The notes beneath the pieces were generated by a model. The model ran no database searches, was not told the DNA's origin, and saw nothing but the letters and a program-made list of their open reading frames with translations. Made by a program: the position numbers and the translations under genes. Of a DNA stretch of 26,219 bases, positions 12,886 through 20,639 are shown piece by piece. How positions within the stretch are numbered: the first letter of the stretch is position 1; each line of letters opens with the position of its first letter. The stretch is from Fen-1038 sp042408355 (GTDB taxonomy: Bacteria; Chloroflexota; Anaerolineae; Anaerolineales; Villigracilaceae). The DNA lies in contig JBHORD010000100.1 in assembly GCA_042408355.1 (NCBI GenBank), forward strand, positions 1 through 26,219. Reading direction: 5' to 3'.

Positions 12886-14460
12886 TTACCGGACAAAAAC
12901 CCACTCGCCGCCAATCATTGTAGCAGAAGATTGAAAATCTTTCATTTCATCTGGATCACAAGTGAACGGATCCTTTTCCAGGACGATCAAATCGGCGAGA
13001 AAACCCGAGGCTAATTTGCCCTGACGGTTTTCCGCGTAGGCGGCATACGCCGCCCCGGTTGTGAAACCTTCGATTGCTTCCTGCACCGTGAGGCGCTGTT
13101 CGGGATGCCAGCCATCGGGACCGGGCGAGCCATCCGCGCGCCGGCGCGTGACCGCCGCGTGGATGCCCCAAAACGGATTCGGCGATTCGACCGGCGCATC
13201 CGAGCCAAAAGCCAGGTGCGCGCCCGCGTCGAGTTGAGTCCGCCAGGCATAAGCCAGCGATGAACGCGCCCCCCAATATTTGTCCGCCATCAACATATCC
13301 GAGGTGGCGTGGATGGGCTGCATAGATGCGATCACATTTAATTCCGCCAGCCGCGCCGCATCGTCAGGATGAAGCACCTGCACATGCTCGATGCGATGGC
13401 GCAAATGCGGCAAACCTTTTTCCGTTTCATAAGCGCGCAATTGCTGATATGCGTTCAACACCTCGTGGTTGGCGCGGTCGCCGATGGCATGGACGGTCAT
13501 GCCAAGTCCAACCTCCGCGGCGTGACGGCCATATTCAAAAAGCTGTTCGCCGTCCATGTTGAGAATGCCTTTGTTTTCCGGTTCGCCTTCGTACGGCTGG
13601 AACATCGCCGCGGTGCGCGGGCCAAGCGCGCCATCCATAAAAACCTTGACCGAACCGATGCGAAGCCAGTCGTCGCCGAAGCCGGTGCGAAGCCCGAGTT
13701 CAAAGGCGTGATCGAGTAATTCCACAGGTATGTTCTTCGTCACGCGCAACTTCAATTTATTTTGCAAATGTAAAGCCTGCAAAGCCATGAACGAATCGCG
13801 GCGGTCAAAATCGTGGACGCCGGTCAAACCCATCTTCCATAAAATCGGCTGGGCGTTTTCGATGGCTGAAGCAATTTCATCCACGGTCGGCGCGGGAAGA
13901 ACGCGGTTGATCAACTCCATCGCCGATTCGAGCAGAATTCCCGTCAGGGCGCGGCGTGAGTCGCGTTGAAGCTGACCGTGAAGCGGGTCCGGTGAAGAGG
14001 CGGCGATGTCCGCCAATTTCAACGCGGCGGAATTTGCCCATCCGGCATGTAATGATTTCGCCGTCAGATAAACAGGATTGTTCGGCGCGATTTGATCGAG
14101 CGCAGATAAATCCGGCCAGCCGCCCCACGCGTTTTGATTCCAGCCGTGACCCAAAATCCATTCGCCGGGTTTTGCTTTTTGGGCGCGTTCCTTCACGCGC
14201 CGCAGACACTCATCCAGCGTATCCGTTTCGCAATCAACCTTTTGCAGGCCGAGCGAATAATGTTGAAGATGCAAATGCGCGTCGGTGAGGCCGGGCAAAA
14301 CGACGCGGCCGCGCAAATCTTCTTTTTCGGCGCAGTCAAATTCGCGCAACAGTTCATCGCCGCCGACCGCAACGACTTCGCCGCGATCTATGGCGACAGA
14401 TGACGCATTTGGTTTCGATTTATCGAGCGTGTAAATTTTTGCGTTGTAAAGTATCTTCAT
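12886..14460 (-). CDS. Amidohydrolase of the Amidohydro_3 (YtcJ-like) family
   Basis: This 524-residue metal-dependent hydrolase matches the Amidohydro_3/YtcJ family in length and order of motifs: the opening ILYNAKIYTLD, the metal site DAHLHLQ (60-66), GHGWNQNAWGG, a VKVFMDGALGPRTAAM segment whose Lys is usual in the family, HAIGDRAN, RHRIEHVQV, the metal-binding Asp in FGSDAPVES, and a closing SGFLADLIVLEKDP. It probably cleaves an amide, carbamate or related C-N bond in the cytoplasm; the substrate cannot be told. Its ATG overlaps the parB stop by four bases (ATGA), so it is translationally coupled to the partition genes although no functional link is known. Confidence 0.92.
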   Translation of the reverse strand: MKILYNAKIYTLDKSKPNASSVAIDRGEVVAVGGDELLREFDCAEKEDLRGRVVLPGLTDAHLHLQHYSLGLQKVDCETDTLDECLRRVKERAQKAKPGEWILGHGWNQNAWGGWPDLSALDQIAPNNPVYLTAKSLHAGWANSAALKLADIAASSPDPLHGQLQRDSRRALTGILLESAMELINRVLPAPTVDEIASAIENAQPILWKMGLTGVHDFDRRDSFMALQALHLQNKLKLRVTKNIPVELLDHAFELGLRTGFGDDWLRIGSVKVFMDGALGPRTAAMFQPYEGEPENKGILNMDGEQLFEYGRHAAEVGLGMTVHAIGDRANHEVLNAYQQLRAYETEKGLPHLRHRIEHVQVLHPDDAARLAELNVIASMQPIHATSDMLMADKYWGARSSLAYAWRTQLDAGAHLAFGSDAPVESPNPFWGIHAAVTRRRADGSPGPDGWHPEQRLTVQEAIEGFTTGAAYAAYAENRQGKLASGFLADLIVLEKDPFTCDPDEMKDFQSSATMIGGEWVFVR

Positions 14461-15302
14461 AAAAGTTTTTGGAGCAAGGCATCCAGTTCCTCATCGGAAT
14501 AATAATGGATGGTGACTGTTCCGCCTTTCTTGCCATGTTTCAATGCAACTTTCGTTCCGAGGCTGGCGCGCAGGCGGCGTTCGATGTCGCTCACATTCGG
14601 ATTTCGAGCCGGCTTCTTTTTCAACGCGGGTTTCTGTCCTCCGAGTTTTCGCACCAGCGCTTCGGTTTGACGGACGCTCAAATCGAGATTGACGACCGAA
14701 CGCAGAGCGGCTTCCTGCGCCTTCGCAGATGAAAGCGCGAGCAGAGCGCGGGCGTGACCTTCGGAAATTTTCCTGTCCACCAAAGCCTGTTTGACCGCGG
14801 ACGATGCATCAAGCAGACGGATGGTATTTGTCACCGCCACGCGGCTCTTGCCAACGCTCGCCGCGATTTTTTCGTGCGAAAGACCGAACTCCTTGACAAG
14901 ATGCTGGAACGCCTCCGCTTCTTCGATGGCATTCAAGTCCGCGCGTTGAACGTTTTCGATCAACGCCAGTTCCAGCAATTGCTGGTCGCTGGCGTTGCGG
15001 ATGACAACCGGCACGGTTCTCAATCCCGCGCGGCGCGCGGCTTGCCAGCGGCGTTCACCGGCGATCAGCGTATATGTTCCGTTCGAGGCGGGCGAAACAA
15101 TCAGCGGCTGAATGATGCCGTGTTCGCGAATGGAGGCGGCCAGTTCATCCAGTTCACTTTCCTGGAACGATTGGCGCGGCTGGCGCGGGTTGCGTTGAAT
15201 CGAATCGACCGCGACCTGTGTCACGCCGCCTTCGACTACCGCCGATGATCCGCCGGGGATGAGCGCATCGAGTCCTTTTCCGAGTCCTGAACGTGGAGGC
15301 AT
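14457..15302 (-). CDS. parB: Chromosome-partition protein ParB
   Basis: The 281-residue protein has the canonical chromosomal ParB layout: SGLGKGLDALIP at the N-terminus (ParA-interacting region), the CTP-binding N-domain with NPRQPRQ and the GERRWQAARRAGL box, ENVQRADLNAIEEA, the parS-binding HTH (AASVGKSRVAVTNTIRLL), the KISEGHARAL segment, and a C-terminal dimerisation domain after a Lys-rich linker. It loads onto parS and is moved by ParA during segregation. The start has GGAG nine bases upstream. It is separated from parA by a hairpin-rich repeat, which is unusual because these genes normally abut. No perfect parS was found in the window. Confidence 0.95.
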   Translation of the reverse strand: MPPRSGLGKGLDALIPGGSSAVVEGGVTQVAVDSIQRNPRQPRQSFQESELDELAASIREHGIIQPLIVSPASNGTYTLIAGERRWQAARRAGLRTVPVVIRNASDQQLLELALIENVQRADLNAIEEAEAFQHLVKEFGLSHEKIAASVGKSRVAVTNTIRLLDASSAVKQALVDRKISEGHARALLALSSAKAQEAALRSVVNLDLSVRQTEALVRKLGGQKPALKKKPARNPNVSDIERRLRASLGTKVALKHGKKGGTVTIHYYSDEELDALLQKLL

Positions 15303-15321
15303 ATTGGCTCCTTAATAATTT

Positions 15322-15372
15322 GCAGGGGCGGAGCGCCGCTCCACCCAGGGCATAGCGACGCCATGTCCCTAC
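15322..15372. repeat. Double-hairpin repeat between parA and parB
   Basis: On the minus strand GGGACATGGCG...CGCTATGCCC folds into one hairpin, and GGTGGAGCG...CGCTCCGCCC into a second one directly after it. The whole element spans about 51 bases and begins four bases after the parA stop. Its style (mirrored GGG/CCC ends, CATGGC and GGAGCG cores) is that of REP-like dispersed intergenic sequences. In the mRNA it would form two stable stems between the two partition genes. Confidence 0.6.
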
Positions 15373-15375
15373 ACA

Positions 15376-16158
15376 TCATTGGATTTGAATCCTTACGCCA
15401 TCGCCTTTGAGCAATTCTCTGGTCAATGCTTCATACGCCTGCGCGCCTACAGAGGAAGGCGCATAAGCTGAAATCGGAAGTCCATAGGAGGGCGCTTCGG
15501 CGAGACGAACGCTGCGCGGCACGATGGATTTAAAAACCTGTCCTGGAAAATGGCGATTGACTTCTTTGACCACATCCGCCGCGAGATTCGTGCGCGGATC
15601 GAACATGGTCAGGATCACGCCGCGCACCTTCAATTCCGGGAAAAGCGCCGAGCGGACGCGTTGAATCGTCTGTGTGAGCTGGCCGAGTCCCTCCAGGGCG
15701 AGATATTCACATTGAACGGGGACCAGCACGCCGTCCCGCGCCGCCACCAGGCCGTTAACCGTCAACAAGCCGAGCGAGGGCGGGCAGTCAATCAAAACGT
15801 AATCATAACGATCAACCAGCGGCTCGAGCGCTTTCCTGAGCCGCATCTCGCGCGCTAATTCTTCGACCAATTCCACTTCCGCGCCTGCCAGTGAAGGAGA
15901 GGAGGGTAAAAGCGAGAGTTTGAGTCGTTCATTCAGAAGGACAAATGGCGCCGCCGCACTGCCAAGCAGAGCCTCATACGTGCCGCCGCTGACGGCGGTT
16001 TTGTCTACGCCGAGGCAGGAGGTTGCATTGGCCTGCGGATCGAGATCAACCACCAAAACGCGTTGGCCAAATTGGGCCAGATACGCGCCCAGGTTGATGG
16101 CGGTGGTGGTCTTGCCTACCCCTCCCTTTTGATTGACCAGCGTATAAATGCGAGCCAC
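15376..16158 (-). CDS. parA: Chromosome-partition ATPase ParA (Soj)
   Basis: The 260-residue ParA/Soj ATPase starts VARIYTLVNQKGGVGKTTTA: the deviant Walker A KGGVGKTTT is intact, as are switch I/Walker A' VVDLDPQANATSCLG and Walker B YDYVLIDCPPSLGLLTVNGL. It binds DNA non-specifically as an ATP dimer and drives ParB-parS segregation. The start is GTG 16158 with GGAGG seven bases upstream; the much longer open frame to 16389 runs back through pfkB and is spurious. The GTG shares its G with the pfkB stop (TAGTG), so parA is translationally coupled to pfkB. The short N-terminus without an HTH is typical of chromosomal rather than type Ia plasmid ParA. Confidence 0.96.
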   Translation of the reverse strand: MARIYTLVNQKGGVGKTTTAINLGAYLAQFGQRVLVVDLDPQANATSCLGVDKTAVSGGTYEALLGSAAAPFVLLNERLKLSLLPSSPSLAGAEVELVEELAREMRLRKALEPLVDRYDYVLIDCPPSLGLLTVNGLVAARDGVLVPVQCEYLALEGLGQLTQTIQRVRSALFPELKVRGVILTMFDPRTNLAADVVKEVNRHFPGQVFKSIVPRSVRLAEAPSYGLPISAYAPSSVGAQAYEALTRELLKGDGVRIQIQ

Positions 16159-17006
16159 TAGAAAACCTCCACGAGGCATTCTCCGATTTCGGTTTGAGTC
16201 GGAATTCCCTCCAACCCGAGGCGCGTGACGGAACGCGCCGCGAGTTGAGTCGCAAAACGCGCCGCTTCCCATGGATCGCGCGTTTGAAATAACCGCACAA
16301 AAAAGGCGGCGGCGTAAATATCCCCCGCGCCGGTCGCGTCCACTTCTTCGACTTGGGGCGCGCGGAAGCGGCGGCGATCGCCGTTCCAATAAAGCACGGA
16401 GCCCGCAGACGATTCGGTCACGGCCAGGAGGCGCGTTTGATGCGCCATCTCTTCGATCAATTCTTCATCGCCGTTCACGTCTTCGCGGCTGATGACCACC
16501 GCGCCTGCCTGCGGTAAAAACACATGCGCCGATTCCCATTTGCAGGCCGTGACGCGGCCATTTCGATCCCACGTCCGCATCCAGCCTTGAGGCGTGATGC
16601 CAATCATCGAACCGGAAAAATCCTTTGGCAACGGAGCGCCAATTTCCTGCGCCACCGGTCCGAGATGAATGATGGGCGCCTTGCGCCAAACTTCCGGCAC
16701 GTTTCCAAATGGAATCAACGCGGCTTGATGATGAAGGATTTGCCTTCGCCCCTCATTTGTATAAATATTTTCAAATGTTGTTGTGCGTTGTGAAGGAATA
16801 TTTACAACCGAAATCCCATCCAAAACCTTCAATGAAGTTTGATCGCTCACCGCCGTAACGATTCCCACCCGCAATCCCAGTGCACGCGCGGTCAACGACG
16901 AAAACGTAGCCGTGCCTCCGGGCCGGGGGCCGGCGGGCGTGATGTCTTCCGTTACGTGGCCGATGACCAGATAATCCACAGGCTCAAGAGGCGCGAGGTC
17001 GAACAT
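16158..17006 (-). CDS. PfkB-family carbohydrate/nucleoside kinase
   Basis: The 282-residue protein is a ribokinase-fold sugar or nucleoside kinase. Family marks are DYLVIGHVTEDI, the GGTATFSSLTARALGL substrate-site helix (30-45), IHLGPVAQEI, and the C-terminal signature EVDATGAGDIYAAAFFVRL with catalytic Asp 229. The chain is a little short for the family and lacks an obvious lid insertion. The substrate is unknown. ATG 17006 follows a perfect TATAAT with only six bases between, so the mRNA is predicted to be leaderless. It is the first gene of the unit pfkB-parA-parB-amidohydrolase. Confidence 0.9.
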   Translation of the reverse strand: MFDLAPLEPVDYLVIGHVTEDITPAGPRPGGTATFSSLTARALGLRVGIVTAVSDQTSLKVLDGISVVNIPSQRTTTFENIYTNEGRRQILHHQAALIPFGNVPEVWRKAPIIHLGPVAQEIGAPLPKDFSGSMIGITPQGWMRTWDRNGRVTACKWESAHVFLPQAGAVVISREDVNGDEELIEEMAHQTRLLAVTESSAGSVLYWNGDRRRFRAPQVEEVDATGAGDIYAAAFFVRLFQTRDPWEAARFATQLAARSVTRLGLEGIPTQTEIGECLVEVF

Positions 17007-17018
17007 GTGCAAATTATA
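17007..17018 (-). promoter_or_regulatory. -10 element of pfkB, predicted to give a leaderless mRNA
   Basis: Minus-strand TATAAT (plus 17013-17018) is followed by six bases (TTGCAC) and the ATG of pfkB. This spacing would place transcript start on the A of the start codon. No ribosome-binding site is present between promoter and gene. No clear -35 is seen 16-18 bases upstream. Confidence 0.6.
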
Positions 17019-17049
17019 CCGTGAGAAAACGAGACATTCTTTTAAACAC

Positions 17050-17091
17050 AACGGGCGCAAAGATCACCAGATGGCGTCCTTTGCGCCCGTT
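17050..17091 (-). terminator. Long hairpin ending the rpmH-jag transcript
   Basis: AACGGGCGCAAAG (17050-17062) and CTTTGCGCCCGTT (17079-17091) form a perfect 13-bp stem with a 16-base loop. On the minus strand it is followed by GTGTTTAAAAG, only moderately T-rich. It lies between jag and the pfkB promoter and should separate the two units. Confidence 0.7.
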
Positions 17092-17122
17092 CTGTTTAAC
17101 GGATGTTGCGCAGCTTTCCGTA

Positions 17123-17170
17123 TAGCGCGGCCTTCCTGCCGCCCGAAAGCGCGAGATAAATCCCGCGCTA
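17123..17170. repeat. Short inverted-repeat element downstream of jag
   Basis: TAGCGCGG (17123-17130) and CCGCGCTA (17163-17170) are perfect 8-base inverted ends around a GC-rich middle that contains further partial pairings (CGCGAGATAAATCCCGCG region). It looks like another dispersed intergenic sequence in the same gap as the terminator. No gene was recognised in the 17061-17204 stretch. Confidence 0.5.
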
Positions 17171-17204
17171 CTGCGTAAGGCGAGCTGTTTAAGTTTTAAA
17201 AAGG

Positions 17205-18011
17205 TTAAGAGTCTTTCGGCAAAATCGTGACTTTACGATGCGGCTCTTCGCCGACGCTTTGCGTGGTGACCGCCGGATGATCGCGCAATTCCATGTGGAT
17301 GATGCGGCGTTCCGCGGCGGACATTGGTTCGAGCGTGAGCTTGCGGCCCGACTTGATCACCTGTTCGGCCATGCGCCGCGCAAGCTGTCGCAGTTGACGC
17401 TCGCGGCGGTCGCGGTGGCCCTCTACGTCCACGATCAATTGAGCAAATTGATTCGTCTCCTTGCCAACCATCAACGACGCCACATATTGGAAAGCGTTCA
17501 ACGTTTCGCCGCGCCGGCCAATCAAAACGCCCAGGTCGCCGCCGCGAATATCCACCATGATGGGGCGGCGATCTTCATGCGCCTCACCGTAATGCGCGGA
17601 GACCTGGGCTTGTAATCCCATGTGATATAACAACTTGGAGATAACCGCTTCGGTCTGATCGAGAACCGGATCGTGTTCGTTGGAGAAGGCAGGAACTTCC
17701 GTTTTGGGCGCGGGTCCCGTCTTTTTATTGACGGGCTCGGACTTTTGAGCGGATTCCGCCTTTGAAACGGAAACCGCCTCCCCTCTCGGAGCCGGAGCGG
17801 GCGCGGCCGGTTTGACCGATTCCTCGCCGGGAACACTGACCGTTAATCGCACGCGCACCTGACGTCCGCCCAGACCGAATAAGCCTTTATTACCCGCATC
17901 CAGCACTTCCACCGATACGGCTTCCGCAGGCAAACCGAGTTGTGCCAATCCCTGAGCCAATGCTTCTTCCACAGTTGGAGCAATGATTTCCAAGGTCGTT
18001 CGTTCAGTCAT
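17205..18011 (-). CDS. jag: Jag/KhpB (EloR) RNA-binding protein
   Basis: The 268-residue protein has the full Jag layout: Jag_N domain (about 1-55, with EEALAQGLAQLGL and GNKGLFGLGGRQVRVRL), a Pro/Ala/Lys-rich linker (about 60-110), a KH domain whose GxxG loop reads IGRRG in GDLGVLIGRRGETLNAFQYV, and a C-terminal R3H domain (MSAAERRIIHMELRDHP, with Arg and His in place). In other bacteria KhpB binds RNA with KhpA and affects cell elongation and division. It directly follows yidC, the usual arrangement. The start is ATG 18011 with GGGAGGT upstream. Confidence 0.95.
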   Translation of the reverse strand: MTERTTLEIIAPTVEEALAQGLAQLGLPAEAVSVEVLDAGNKGLFGLGGRQVRVRLTVSVPGEESVKPAAPAPAPRGEAVSVSKAESAQKSEPVNKKTGPAPKTEVPAFSNEHDPVLDQTEAVISKLLYHMGLQAQVSAHYGEAHEDRRPIMVDIRGGDLGVLIGRRGETLNAFQYVASLMVGKETNQFAQLIVDVEGHRDRRERQLRQLARRMAEQVIKSGRKLTLEPMSAAERRIIHMELRDHPAVTTQSVGEEPHRKVTILPKDS

Positions 18012-18026
18012 ACAGACCTCCCTGAT

Positions 18027-18851
18027 TTATTTTTTCTTCGCATGCGCGGCTTGGGGTTTTCCGCCGCCCGGCAAAAGATTGCGCCAATTGACGCGTCCCA
18101 GCATGGCGTATTGAACGATGCCCAGCACATTGCTGGTGACAAAATAAACCGCCAGCCCCGAAGCGTAATTGAGCACCAGCCAGCCGAGAAACAACGGCAT
18201 GTAGATGCTCATCATGCTGTTCATGGCCGCAGTCTGGTCGCCGGGATTGGTGGAGGGCGGCATCGTCAGCTTGGTTTGAAGATACGTCGTCAGCGCCACG
18301 ATGATCGCCAGCGTCGGAAAACCGTAAGGCAAAAATGAAAGCGTGAACCCGCCGGGGAACGGAATGCCCTCAGGACGGCCAAGGTCCATCCACAGGAATT
18401 TGCTGTTGAGCGGGACCAGCGCCGCAATGTTCATGAACGGATAGACACTGCGCGCCAGCTGAAGCAGTCCAAGCGGGGAGGCGGCCAGGGCGCGGATAAT
18501 GCTTTGATACAGACCGATGATGATCGGGAATTGAATCAAAGTTGGCAGGCAGGACGCAAACGGGTTGATGCCGCGTTCCTTATAAATGCGCATTTGTTCC
18601 TGCGCCAGTTTCTCGCGGTCTTTTGCATATTTCTTTTGAATGTCCTGCCATTCTTTGTCGTTTTGCAAATCCTGCATGGCTTTGGCGCCCTTCAATTGCT
18701 GGGCATTGAGCGGCCAGGTGACGGCGCGGATCAGGATCGTAAAGAGAATGATGGCCACGCCGAACGCATTGACGCCATGCCCGAGAAAGTTATAAATCAA
18801 GAGCAGGACATTGGTAAACAGAGTTACAAATTGATCCCAAATGACTCCCAT
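18027..18851 (-). CDS. yidC: YidC/Oxa1-type membrane protein insertase
   Basis: The 274-residue protein is a short YidC of the Gram-positive/Oxa1 type, without the large periplasmic domain of proteobacterial YidC. It shows the first core helix with the groove arginine in ILFTILIRAVTWPLNAQQLK, the cytoplasmic coiled hairpin (KEWQDIQKKYAKDREKLAQE), NPFASCLPTLIQFPIIIGLY, further helices, and a Lys-rich C-terminal tail (AHAKKK) that can bind ribosomes. It inserts and folds inner-membrane proteins alone or with SecYEG. Unlike many Gram-positive YidC it has no evident lipobox. Start ATG 18851 follows 11 bases after the lipoprotein stop. Confidence 0.96.
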   Translation of the reverse strand: MGVIWDQFVTLFTNVLLLIYNFLGHGVNAFGVAIILFTILIRAVTWPLNAQQLKGAKAMQDLQNDKEWQDIQKKYAKDREKLAQEQMRIYKERGINPFASCLPTLIQFPIIIGLYQSIIRALAASPLGLLQLARSVYPFMNIAALVPLNSKFLWMDLGRPEGIPFPGGFTLSFLPYGFPTLAIIVALTTYLQTKLTMPPSTNPGDQTAAMNSMMSIYMPLFLGWLVLNYASGLAVYFVTSNVLGIVQYAMLGRVNWRNLLPGGGKPQAAHAKKK

Positions 18852-18862
18852 AGTTACTTCCT

Positions 18863-19936
18863 TTACTTGCCTGTAAACTTCCAGAGAATCTGTTTGCCGT
18901 CATTGGATACGCCGGCAAGCATGAAGTCGGCATTCAACGGCGCGACGAGAATCAAATTGCCAGACGCGACCGGCGATGTGTAAATATTTCCGCCGACGCT
19001 GATGTTCCACAGCGGCGCGCCATGCTGATCAAACGCATAAACAAAACCGGATTCGGTGGCGACCGCCACGCCATTCTGAATCGCAAGCGGACTTCCCGTA
19101 ATCGGTCCATCCGGCTGGACAACCGGCCAGGCATTCTTGCCATTTACTGCGCCGAGCGAATAAACATTCCCGCTGATGTCCGAAGCGAAAAGCGTGTCGC
19201 CGCTGATGGCCGGCGCGTTCCAGACCCAATCGGCGGTGTCCGCCGTCCATTGAATTGAACCGTTGGCTGTATCAATTGCAAACAGTTTCTTCGCAGAGGA
19301 ACCAATATAAACGGATTTTCCATCCGCACTGACGGCGGGTGAACCGACCGCCGCGCCGCCCAGGTCAACTTTCCACGCAATCTTTTGAGCCTGCGGATCC
19401 ACCGCATAAAGAAAATGATCCAACGATGGAACGAAGATCAGTTTGCCGTCGGTGGACGGCGTGCCCCACAATTCACGATCTATGACCACTGACCATAATT
19501 TTTCACCTGTGGAAAGTTTAAGCACATAGAGCGAACCGTCATTATTCGGCGCATATATTGCATCTTGAACCACGAGCGGCGAGGCAATCCAGCGGTCCGC
19601 CGCGCCCGTGAATGGCGCCGACCATTTATCTTTGCCGGTGGCCGGGTCAATGCTGTATATGCCGTGATCACTGCCGGCGCTGGCCGCCAGTAATTGTCCA
19701 TCGGGCGTGAGGACCGGATTGGCATCGAAAATTTGTGAACCGCCCGAAGCCGGGTATTGCCAAACCTTTGCGCCATCGCTCAAACGCACGGCATAGACAA
19801 ACTGTCCTTTAGCGAGGTAAGCGTTATTGGCGTCTGCAGACAGGCCGGGCCAGCTTACGCTCTGTGCGGAGGCCGAACAGGCGCTCAATACAACCGCGCC
19901 AAGTAAAACAAACAAGATCAACGCAAAACGTTTCAT
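18863..19936 (-). CDS. PQQ-propeller (BamB-like) lipoprotein between yidD and yidC
   Basis: The 357-residue protein starts with a lipoprotein signal peptide (MKRFALILFVLLGAVVLSAC, lipobox LSAC, acylated Cys 20). The rest is a beta-propeller made of PQQ-like blades: repeats of the type GxIYSIDPATGKDKW, GSLYVLKLSTGEKLW, HFLYAVDPQAQKIAWKV, KLFAIDTANGSIQWTA and GFVYAFDQHGAPLWNI. Such propellers act as protein-interaction scaffolds (as BamB does in outer-membrane assembly); no dehydrogenase site is visible. It should be anchored on the outer face of the cytoplasmic membrane. Its place inside the yidD-yidC pair suggests a role in membrane or envelope protein assembly, which is inference. Confidence 0.9.
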   Translation of the reverse strand: MKRFALILFVLLGAVVLSACSASAQSVSWPGLSADANNAYLAKGQFVYAVRLSDGAKVWQYPASGGSQIFDANPVLTPDGQLLAASAGSDHGIYSIDPATGKDKWSAPFTGAADRWIASPLVVQDAIYAPNNDGSLYVLKLSTGEKLWSVVIDRELWGTPSTDGKLIFVPSLDHFLYAVDPQAQKIAWKVDLGGAAVGSPAVSADGKSVYIGSSAKKLFAIDTANGSIQWTADTADWVWNAPAISGDTLFASDISGNVYSLGAVNGKNAWPVVQPDGPITGSPLAIQNGVAVATESGFVYAFDQHGAPLWNISVGGNIYTSPVASGNLILVAPLNADFMLAGVSNDGKQILWKFTGK

Positions 19937-19953
19937 TGAAAAAATTCAAACTC

Positions 19954-20247
19954 CTATGGAACCGGGTCGTATCCCCCGGGATTGAACGGATTACAACGAA
20001 GCACGCGCCAGGCCGCCATTATCGAACCCTTCAATGCGCCGTGTTTGTAAATGGCCTGATAGCCATAATGGGAACAAGACGGGTAAAACCGGCACGTGCC
20101 TTCGGGCATGGCATGCGAAAGGGTCATTTGATATAAACGGATCAAAGCCAACAATAAAATTCGCAGCCAGTTCTGCGGCGTACGCGGCAAGTCCCGCAAA
20201 CGCGGCTCGTTCGGATATTCGTGGGGTAAATAGAATTCAGGCTGCAT
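19954..20247 (-). CDS. yidD: Membrane protein insertion efficiency factor YidD
   Basis: The 97-residue protein carries the YidD core: LIRLYQMTLSHAMPEGTCRF, YPSCSHYGYQAIYKHGALKG and WRVLRCNPFNPGGYDPVP, with all three family cysteines (TCRFYPSCS and RCNP). Compared with the usual 70-90 residues it has a longer N-terminus (residues 1-27, rich in Pro and charge). The start overlaps the end of rnpA by 11 bases, so the two are coupled. YidD acts at the inner membrane near YidC. Confidence 0.95.
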   Translation of the reverse strand: MQPEFYLPHEYPNEPRLRDLPRTPQNWLRILLLALIRLYQMTLSHAMPEGTCRFYPSCSHYGYQAIYKHGALKGSIMAAWRVLRCNPFNPGGYDPVP

Positions 20248-20587
20248 CAGTCGGGGAAATTAGTTTGGCACGGCGCAAAAGAATCAGCAGGGCTTCGCGG
20301 ATTTCGGTCAACGTGGAAGATAAAAGCGCGGGGCGGGCGATCAGGATCAAGTCCCAGCCGGAGGCGATGTTTGGAACGAGACTCCGCATCGCTTCGCGCA
20401 TCAGACGTTTGGCGCGATTCCGTTTCACGGCCGTTCCCACCGTCCGGCCAGCGGCCACGCCCACGCGCAATCGGCCTTCGTCATTCGTCCGGGCAATCAA
20501 CACAACAAGCGGGTGGGCATAAGACTTGCCAAATTGCCGCACCCGCTTGAAATCTTCCGATCGGGTCAGGCGGAATTTGCGCTGCAC
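20237..20587 (-). CDS. rnpA: Ribonuclease P protein component
   Basis: The 116-residue basic protein shows the RnpA signature RNRAKRLMREAMRSL, preceded by FRLTRSEDFKRVRQFGKSYA and RVGVAAGRTVGTAVKRN. It binds the RNase P RNA and helps cleave 5' leaders of pre-tRNAs. The start is GTG 20587 with GAGG upstream, 52 bases after the rpmH stop. Length is normal for the family. Confidence 0.95.
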   Translation of the reverse strand: MQRKFRLTRSEDFKRVRQFGKSYAHPLVVLIARTNDEGRLRVGVAAGRTVGTAVKRNRAKRLMREAMRSLVPNIASGWDLILIARPALLSSTLTEIREALLILLRRAKLISPTDAA

Positions 20588-20639
20588 CCGTACCTCGTTG
20601 CGAAGAGAAGTCTGCGTATTTCGTCACGCCGATCAAGGC

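Noticed and set aside
15376..16389. ParA frame extended 77 codons upstream of GTG 16158
   Set aside because: The extension reads through pfkB in another frame, is Arg-rich, and lacks a ribosome-binding site; GTG 16158 with GGAGG fits the family start.
16970..16981. ATAATCCACA as a DnaA box
   Set aside because: One mismatch to TTATCCACA, single copy, inside the pfkB coding region, with no AT-rich unwinding region nearby.
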